From JAPWJZ01 sp038247245 (GTDB lineage Bacteria > Pseudomonadota > Alphaproteobacteria > Micavibrionales > UBA2020), in NCBI GenBank assembly GCA_038247245.1, contig JBBRVE010000054.1, positions 1 to 20,645 on the forward strand: a stretch of DNA of 20,645 nt, given 5' to 3'. This document shows, one piece after another, positions 15,569-20,645 of the stretch. The notes under the pieces are model-generated. The model ran no database searches, was not told where the DNA came from, and worked only from the letters and a program-made list of their open reading frames with translations. Position 1 is the first letter of the stretch. Each line of letters begins with the position of its first letter. The translations under genes and the position numbers were made by a program.

Positions 15569-17608
15569 TCAGAAGGTTTTTTGCACGATAAACATCAAGC
15601 TGCGCCCATTCATGGGGATGATGTTTTGATCAACAAACGCACTGCCGATCATGTCGCGGTTGTTGTTCAGGGCGTTATAGATGCCAAGCGACATATCCAT
15701 GCCCAGCAGGACATCCTGCCCGCTGATGTTTACGTTGATGATGTTGTAATGGTCTGCGGTCAGGTAATAAAGTGTCTTGCGGTGGCCGACAAAAATATCC
15801 TCGATGGCAAGCTTCACCTTGTCGTCAAAAAGCGGCTCGATATACCTTACCTTCGCAACATCTTTCGGCGCATCGACAGCGCCCCATGCCGTGCCCTCGT
15901 GCTTGAGGTATTCGGTGTGGTTATATGACAGCCTAGCTTCGCGTCCGTTATCCCATTTTTTCTCAGCACCTAATTCAATACCAGCTGATTTCAAGTTGCC
16001 GGTGTTCAAGTATTTATGATAATCGGGACTGAGTGAATCATAATTTCGGTTGAGCACGTCTGTAAAGGAATTATAGAACAATGAACTGCTAAGTTTAATG
16101 TTATCGGGACCACGCCATTCAATAGCAGCTTCATAATTTTTGATATGTTCTTCTTCGTTGTTGGGGTTCGCTGTCCATGATGTGTATGCGTCGTAATCAC
16201 GTTCATAGACGTTAGGCGCACGGAAAGCCGAGCCGTAAAGAAGTTTAAACGTCGTAGAAGAAACTGGATTCCAAATCAGCCCCAAACGCGGATTGATTTG
16301 CAAGTTATCAATTAAATGGTGTTGATCGAGACGCAAACCTGCGCTCAGTATAAGACTGTCAAGCAGCTGATAGTTGTCCTGTATAAAAATGCCGCTGCGC
16401 AGTCCGTGACGATCCGTATTCTGATAGATACCGAACAGATCATAATCGTAAAGCTTCTGGGAGAAATCGTATTGCGCTTCCATGCCGATAACAATTTTTT
16501 GTTTATCGAATGCCTGGGTTACATACGTAGCCTCGACACCAGCCCAGCGACCGGCATATGAAGTCGTCAGAATGTAAGGGCCAAAGAAGCTATAAGGATA
16601 CTGCAGCTTTGAATCATAACCTTGCACATAAGATTTCAGTTCAAGATTGCTTTTGTCGTTCAGCGACTTATTGAAACGGATCTCGCCATACATCTGCGTA
16701 TCTAGCGTGTCGTTACCCTGCACGTTGAATTCAGTTACGTAAGGGGCCGTTGGAACTTTTTTATAGCGGCTCTGATAGCCGGCGACATAAGTAAAATTGT
16801 CTTTTTCTACCTTGGCATAGAGGCGTTTGGAATATTCATCATCTAAATCATGTGCAATGCCGTTATTCGTGGCAGGCGAGTCAAATCCAGGATAATACAG
16901 ATCTTCCTGCCCACCAGACTGATAACCGGATGCAGATAGAAGTACATCAGCGCCGTTGTCCAGCTTTTTGCCGAAGGTTGTGCGCGCAATTTGTGTATTG
17001 AAGCTGCCGATGCCCGCTTCCACCTGCGTACCGTTGATGTCACTGCCTTTTTTTGTAACTACGTTCACGACTCCCATCATAGCATTCGCGCCATAGATGG
17101 ATGATCCGGGGCCAGGGATAAATTCGATATGATCGATCAGTGACATGTCCAGCATGAACTCTTCGCCCACATAGGCTGCGTCATAAACGTTTTCATTCAT
17201 GCGACGCCCGTCAATCATGATGAGAATACGAGAGCTGGAGTACCCGGTCATTATGAAGCCGCGGGCACCGAGAGAGTTGTAATTGCGGTCGCTGCTTGAA
17301 TAGATTCCATGAAGGCCATTGATGGCATCACCGAGGGTGCGGTAGCCGTAATGGCGAATATCCTCGGCAGTGATGACTTCAATGATCGCAGGTGAATCAC
17401 TTGCTTTCTCGGCATATTTGGAAGCGCCAGTGACCAAAACCTCGATATCGGCAAGCTTTTCCAGTGGCATGTTCATCAGGTCTTCCGCCGACAACGTCTG
17501 TGCCTGCGCCTGAGCCGGTATTACCAGCAGGGCGACAGCTAAACAAAGTGGTAGGACATGACCGCGTAGCGTCAAACTTGGCCTCGCTTTTTTAAAAGTA
17601 TAGTCCAT
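15569..17608 (-). CDS. TonB-dependent outer-membrane receptor (CirA/BtuB-like)
   Basis: The 679-residue receptor starts with a signal peptide: a basic start, a hydrophobic core LCLAVALLVIP, and likely cleavage after AQA near residue 36. A TonB-box-like segment IEVLVTG follows (55-61). The plug domain (about 65-190) shows the family blocks YRTLGDAINGLHGIYS, RILIMIDGRRMNENVY and IEFIPGPGSSIYGANAMMG. The rest is a predicted 22-strand barrel with alternating polar/aromatic strands, ending in a terminal phenylalanine (IVQKTF) as outer-membrane barrels do. The substrate cannot be read from the sequence. It is transcribed divergently from a YfiR-like gene, and TonB receptors are often found next to DUF4154/YfiR genes. 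The ATG is preceded by GGAGAG running into a seven-G tract that abuts the start codon. Confidence 0.92.
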   Translation of the reverse strand: MDYTFKKARPSLTLRGHVLPLCLAVALLVIPAQAQAQTLSAEDLMNMPLEKLADIEVLVTGASKYAEKASDSPAIIEVITAEDIRHYGYRTLGDAINGLHGIYSSSDRNYNSLGARGFIMTGYSSSRILIMIDGRRMNENVYDAAYVGEEFMLDMSLIDHIEFIPGPGSSIYGANAMMGVVNVVTKKGSDINGTQVEAGIGSFNTQIARTTFGKKLDNGADVLLSASGYQSGGQEDLYYPGFDSPATNNGIAHDLDDEYSKRLYAKVEKDNFTYVAGYQSRYKKVPTAPYVTEFNVQGNDTLDTQMYGEIRFNKSLNDKSNLELKSYVQGYDSKLQYPYSFFGPYILTTSYAGRWAGVEATYVTQAFDKQKIVIGMEAQYDFSQKLYDYDLFGIYQNTDRHGLRSGIFIQDNYQLLDSLILSAGLRLDQHHLIDNLQINPRLGLIWNPVSSTTFKLLYGSAFRAPNVYERDYDAYTSWTANPNNEEEHIKNYEAAIEWRGPDNIKLSSSLFYNSFTDVLNRNYDSLSPDYHKYLNTGNLKSAGIELGAEKKWDNGREARLSYNHTEYLKHEGTAWGAVDAPKDVAKVRYIEPLFDDKVKLAIEDIFVGHRKTLYYLTADHYNIINVNISGQDVLLGMDMSLGIYNALNNNRDMIGSAFVDQNIIPMNGRSLMFIVQKTF

Positions 17609-17620
17609 CCCCCCCTCTCC
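17609..17620 (-). promoter_or_regulatory. Ribosome binding site with seven-G tract at the TonB receptor start
   Basis: On the minus strand the sequence reads GGAGA followed by seven G (17609-17615) directly against the ATG at 17608. The whole element can pair with the anti-Shine-Dalgarno sequence. Slippage in the G run would change the spacing to the start codon. Confidence 0.5.
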
Positions 17621-17715
17621 ATTGCAAAGGGATAATTTTACTGGCAGATCTTAGCTACCAGAGTTGCGTTTTCTGGAAACGGCATCAAAGCGCAGGCTCG
17701 GGGCGGGGAATGAAG

Positions 17716-17744
17716 TTGACCTACGGCGCGGTTAAAGTTTTAAT
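17716..17744 (+). promoter_or_regulatory. Candidate sigma-70-type promoter of the yfiR-like gene
   Basis: TTGACC (17716-17721) and TTTAAT (17739-17744) are each 5/6 matches to consensus and are separated by exactly 17 bases. Transcription from it would begin near 17751, the ATG itself, giving a leaderless or near-leaderless message. The rest of the 142-base divergent spacer holds an imperfect inverted repeat at 17641-17661 (CTGGCAG / CTACCAG). Confidence 0.4.
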
Positions 17745-17750
17745 AGGTGT

Positions 17751-18293
17751 ATGAGACCGGTACTCCATTATTTCTTGGCGTTCATCATTATGGCCAGCCT
17801 GTGGGCAAGCATGTCCACGCGCGCGGATGCTGAAAACGTCGACAGCAAGTACACGCTCATTTCCGCCTATATATATAACTTTACGCAACTCACTACTTGG
17901 CCGTCGGGCGCCATGGATGACGCATTTACCGTCTGTGTCGTCGGGCAGGACCCGTTCGGCGCGAACCTGGAGCCTATTAAAAGCCGCAAGGTAAACGACA
18001 AAAAAATCATGATACGCCACCTCAGCGGATCGGACAGCGATGTGAAGAACTGCAACGCGCTGTTTGTATCGGGATCGGAGAACCGGAATTTAAAAGCCAT
18101 CCTTGCACAGCTGAAGGGCACGCCCGTGCTGACGATGAGCGATATCTCGGGATTTTCCAACCTTGGCGGCATGGTAGAATTCAAACTGGAAGACGGCAAG
18201 ATCGGCATCTGGGTGGCACTGTCGCAGGTACGGGTCACTGGCCTTTCCATCAGCTCGAAACTTCTTTCGCTTACGAACATGAACATCAGGTAA
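17751..18293 (+). CDS. YfiR-like periplasmic protein (DUF4154)
   Basis: The 180-residue protein has a signal peptide (residues 1 to about 27, MRPVLHYFLAFIIMASLWAS then TRADA). The mature part follows the YfiR pattern: LISAYIYNFTQLTTWP (37-51), FTVCVVGQDPFG (59-70), NCNALFVSGSE (100-110), VLTMSDISGFSNLGGMVEF (126-144) and GLSISSKLLSL (164-174). In Pseudomonas, YfiR is a periplasmic repressor of the diguanylate cyclase YfiN and is tuned by disulfides. Cys62 and Cys101 keep the spacing of what I recall as its first disulfide pair; the second pair is absent. The next gene, 37 bases on, encodes a chemoreceptor rather than a diguanylate cyclase, so its periplasmic partner may be that receptor. Only a weak AGG precedes the ATG, and a candidate promoter lies almost against it. 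Confidence 0.88.
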   Translation: MRPVLHYFLAFIIMASLWASMSTRADAENVDSKYTLISAYIYNFTQLTTWPSGAMDDAFTVCVVGQDPFGANLEPIKSRKVNDKKIMIRHLSGSDSDVKNCNALFVSGSENRNLKAILAQLKGTPVLTMSDISGFSNLGGMVEFKLEDGKIGIWVALSQVRVTGLSISSKLLSLTNMNIR

Positions 18294-18330
18294 GGGCTTA
18301 CTGTCCTTATCCAACAAAAGGCTAACCCTA

Positions 18331-19923
18331 ATGCGCTTCTCGTTTAGAAACCTCATCATCTTCAACTCCCTCGCCTTCATGATTATTCTGGGCGGTGTCG
18401 GATATGACTTGATCAACACGCAGGCCAAGACGATTGGCGAAGTCATTACACTTTATGACCGTAACTTTGAAGGTGTGCATTATTCAAACGCCGCGCAGCT
18501 AGGCTTCAAAAGTCTGATGCTGGGACATCAGGGCACAGAAGCGGCACTGACCGACCAGTCATCGCTGGATGACATTGAATCGATCAAGGCAATTCTTGAT
18601 CAGGCCAAGGAATGGGCATCGAATGATAAGGAAACCGTCCTGATACTCGACATACAGGACAAGCTCTCAGCTCTGCCCAAAAGCGCCAGTGTGCAGGCCG
18701 ATGCCGTGACGATCGACAAAGACCTTGCGAGGCTTGTCGGTAATTATCAGGCTGACCGCGTTATTTCCATCGATGCCGCTGCTGATAAAATCGAGAAGAC
18801 ACGCGATTCAATGGGAATCATTCTGCTGTGCGCTATTGTGCTGGCCGCCATTCTGAGCGCCTGCATCATCCGCGCCACGATCCCGCAGCTGCGTTACAGC
18901 GTATCCATTGCCAAGAAAATCGCCGACGGCAAGCTGGATAACGACATTCCCGTGCGTGGCCTGACCGAAATCGCGCAATTGCTGGGCGCATTGTCCGGTA
19001 TGCAAAAGGCAATTGCGCAGAACCTTGAACAGGTAAAGGGCCTCGCCTCTATCCGTCAAGCAGCCGAGGAAGAGCGCCGCTCCCTGCTCCTCTCCTTGTC
19101 GGAAAGTTTTGAAAAAAACATCCTGAAATGCGTGGATTCCGTATCGGTCGCTTCGGGCAACCTGACCACCTCTGCCGGTAACCTGTGCAATACGGCCAAG
19201 GAAACGCTGCGTCAGGCGACGTCGGTGTCGTCGGGCGCTTTCGAGGCTTCGACCAACGTGCAGACTGTGACGAACTCGGCCAGCGACCTTGCGACATCCA
19301 TTTCGCAAATTTCGATGCTGGTGCAGGAAGCAACCGCCGTTTTCGGCGACATTTCGAACGAAGCGCGCCAGACCAATGACCGTATGAAGGTGCTCTCGAC
19401 CGCTGCACAAAACATCGGGGACGTCGTCAATCTCATCAATCACATTGCCGCCCAAACCAACCTGCTGGCCCTGAACGCCACTATCGAGGCCGCGCGCGCT
19501 GGCGAAGCCGGCAAGGGCTTTGCCGTTGTCGCATCCGAGGTAAAAAACCTCGCCAGCCAGACAGCCAAGGCGACCGAAGATATCCGCACGCAGATTTCTG
19601 AAATGCAGCAATCAACTCATGCCGCCGTCGCCGCGATCGAAAGCATTACAAAGATCATCGAACGCTGCAACCTGATCCAGACCACCATCAGCTCGGCCGT
19701 AGTGGAACAGGATGCATCCACAAACGAAATCACCAGGAACGTGACCGAAGCCGCCCATGGTACATCGGATGTTTCGCACAATATTACCGCCGTAATGAAG
19801 GCTGCCGAGGTAACGGGCGAGGCTTCGACGGCAATGCTGGATGAATCTAAAAAACTTCTGCAGGAAGCTGATGTCCTGCGCTCCGAAGTTCTGAAGTTTC
19901 TGGGCAACGTGCGTTCGGCATAA
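18331..19923 (+). CDS. Methyl-accepting chemotaxis protein
   Basis: The 530-residue receptor has TM1 near residues 7-27, a periplasmic helical region of about 130 residues (28-160, four-helix-bundle-like, no recognised ligand motif), TM2 (161-184), a HAMP linker (about 185-237) and a long cytoplasmic coiled coil. The kinase-control tip is well conserved: NLINHIAAQTNLLALNATIE followed by AARAGEAGKGFAVVASEVKN (about 370-409), and this identifies the family. It ends in LGNVRSA, so it lacks a CheR/CheB-tethering pentapeptide of the NWETF type. AAAAGG lies about 10 bases before the ATG. It lies 37 bases downstream of the YfiR-like gene, almost certainly in one operon. It converges on a CheY-like gene only 6 bases away, and a CheR gene lies beyond that, so local methylation and response partners are plausible. 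Confidence 0.94.
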   Translation: MRFSFRNLIIFNSLAFMIILGGVGYDLINTQAKTIGEVITLYDRNFEGVHYSNAAQLGFKSLMLGHQGTEAALTDQSSLDDIESIKAILDQAKEWASNDKETVLILDIQDKLSALPKSASVQADAVTIDKDLARLVGNYQADRVISIDAAADKIEKTRDSMGIILLCAIVLAAILSACIIRATIPQLRYSVSIAKKIADGKLDNDIPVRGLTEIAQLLGALSGMQKAIAQNLEQVKGLASIRQAAEEERRSLLLSLSESFEKNILKCVDSVSVASGNLTTSAGNLCNTAKETLRQATSVSSGAFEASTNVQTVTNSASDLATSISQISMLVQEATAVFGDISNEARQTNDRMKVLSTAAQNIGDVVNLINHIAAQTNLLALNATIEAARAGEAGKGFAVVASEVKNLASQTAKATEDIRTQISEMQQSTHAAVAAIESITKIIERCNLIQTTISSAVVEQDASTNEITRNVTEAAHGTSDVSHNITAVMKAAEVTGEASTAMLDESKKLLQEADVLRSEVLKFLGNVRSA

Positions 19924-19929
19924 ACGTGG

Positions 19930-20352
19930 TTATTCTTCTTCGCGCGACGCGCGCCGTTCTTCGATCCATTTAAGCGCCTTTTCCACGTTCAGCAGCAGCA
20001 CGCCTTCGGTGACGGGTTTGATAATGTAGCTGAGCGCGCCAGCCTTGACCGCCCCCGCAATCATCGCCTTGTCGTCCTGCATCGATACCACGAACATTGC
20101 TACATCGTCATAGCGACGGTCGCCGCGCCATTCCTCCATGAGCGATACGCCGCTGCGCCCAGGCATGACCCAGTCGAGGAATACAATGTCATAGCGCAGC
20201 GCGTCCATTTTATCATTCGCTTCGCCCGAATTGGCGGCCTCATCGATATGTTTGAACCCAAAGCTTGTCAGCATTTCATGCATCAGCGATCTCTGCATAC
20301 GGCTGTCATCAACGATCAAAACCCTTAAATAGGGGATTTTGCTTTTTGGCAT
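19930..20352 (-). CDS. Single-domain response regulator (CheY-like receiver)
   Basis: The 140-residue protein is a receiver domain with a short charged C-terminal tail (EERRASREEE). Active-site residues are in place: acidic pair Asp15-Asp16 in LIVDDSRMQRS, phosphoacceptor Asp60 in FLDWVMPGRSG, Ser90 at the Thr/Ser position in FVVSMQDD, and Lys112 in IIKPVT. There is no output domain, so it works as a CheY-type messenger or phosphate sink. The start is ATG 20352, because GGAGGA ends 4 bases before it. A TTG start at 20367 would merely translate that binding site. It lies 34 bases after cheR on the same strand and converges with the chemoreceptor gene. I do not name it cheY because stand-alone receivers of this type have diverse targets. 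Confidence 0.92.
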   Translation of the reverse strand: MPKSKIPYLRVLIVDDSRMQRSLMHEMLTSFGFKHIDEAANSGEANDKMDALRYDIVFLDWVMPGRSGVSLMEEWRGDRRYDDVAMFVVSMQDDKAMIAGAVKAGALSYIIKPVTEGVLLLNVEKALKWIEERRASREEE

Positions 20353-20356
20353 GTGT

Positions 20357-20362
20357 TCCTCC
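20357..20362 (-). promoter_or_regulatory. Ribosome binding site of the response regulator
   Basis: GGAGGA on the minus strand sits 4 bases before the ATG at 20352. It is a near-consensus Shine-Dalgarno site and fixes the start. Confidence 0.65.
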
Positions 20363-20386
20363 GTCAATTCAAATTCCGGTCATATT

Positions 20387-20645
20387 TCATTTAGCGGTTT
20401 CTTTTTGTGGCGTTACAGCGGTTGTAGCCGTCATGTAGACGCCAGGCATATCCGCGCATAGTTTCAATTTCGTATTCAACCCGATAGCCGTTTCACAGGC
20501 ACCGAGCAGAATATATCCATCTGGCTGCAAACGGTCGCCCAGCCTGTCGAGCACCGATTTTTTCGTCGGCGTATCGAAATAGATCAGCACATTCCGGCAA
20601 AAGATCACATCGAAACGACCCAGTGCCCCCATCGGTTTCAGTAGG
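20387..20645 (-). CDS. cheR: Chemotaxis protein methyltransferase CheR (partial, N-terminus beyond right edge)
   Basis: About 85 C-terminal codons are visible, open to the right edge. The segment LGRFDVIFCRNVLIYFD is the conserved SAM-methyltransferase core of CheR, followed by VLDRLGDRLQPDGYILLGACET and the usual end with a conserved tyrosine (MPGVYM). CheR transfers methyl groups from S-adenosylmethionine to glutamates on chemoreceptors, so the receptor at 18331-19923 is a plausible substrate. About 180-200 N-terminal residues should lie beyond the window. The stop TGA is at 20387-20389, and the response regulator follows after 34 bases on the same strand. A frame-internal ATG at 20632 is not the true start, because homologous sequence continues upstream of it. 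Confidence 0.9.
   Translation of the reverse strand, partial: LLKPMGALGRFDVIFCRNVLIYFDTPTKKSVLDRLGDRLQPDGYILLGACETAIGLNTKLKLCADMPGVYMTATTAVTPQKETAK

Noticed and set aside
19941..19956. GC-rich palindrome (GCGCG-AC-GCGCGC region) near the MCP/response-regulator junction as a terminator
   Set aside because: The loop would be too short, no T-run follows on either strand, and it encodes the C-terminal residues of the response regulator.

Overview
The window reads as chromosomal DNA of an alphaproteobacterium of moderate GC content. Supporting this are a DUF2336 protein, a cyclic beta-1,2-glucan synthase of the NdvB/ChvB type, and the style of the arginine enzymes. The order cannot be fixed from this sequence; a non-model Rhodospirillales or Micavibrionales-like lineage is only a guess. 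Coding density is very high: no stretch over 300 bases lacks a gene. I see no rRNA, tRNA, CRISPR array or insertion sequence.

Left part (1-6281, all minus strand): rfbA (sugar-nucleotide pyrophosphorylase) lies 6 bases upstream of a very large ndvB-type gene. About 1796 codons of ndvB are visible before it runs off the left edge. This looks like an envelope or periplasmic glucan unit. It is preceded by a 202-base spacer with a perfect hairpin, a 17-bp operator-like palindrome and possible -10 boxes.

Centre (6484-14081, all minus strand): a seven-gene arginine operon in the order argG-argH-X-argC-argB-argD-argF. Four junctions are ATGA stop/start overlaps and the other two gaps are 2 and 10 bases. 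X is a P-loop NTPase resembling DUF1611 (COG3367), sitting in the middle of the pathway genes. The operon covers N-acetylglutamate kinase to argininosuccinate lyase. It contains no recognisable N-acetylglutamate synthase (argA/argJ) and no deacetylase (argE/argJ), which makes X the most interesting gene here.

Right part (14252-20645): a DUF2336 helical-repeat protein and a TonB-dependent receptor on the minus strand. Divergent from the receptor is a plus-strand pair: a YfiR-like periplasmic protein (DUF4154) and a methyl-accepting chemotaxis protein. Convergent with that pair is a minus-strand unit of a CheR methyltransferase (cut by the right edge) and a single-domain CheY-like response regulator. 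YfiR normally controls a diguanylate cyclase, so pairing with a chemoreceptor between a TonB receptor and CheR/CheY genes suggests a sensory route from outer membrane to periplasm to chemotaxis-type signalling.

For several genes I moved the start downstream of the longest open frame: rfbA at 6281, argB at 9499, argC at 10502 and the response regulator at 20352. Ribosome binding sites, family lengths and overlaps support these choices.
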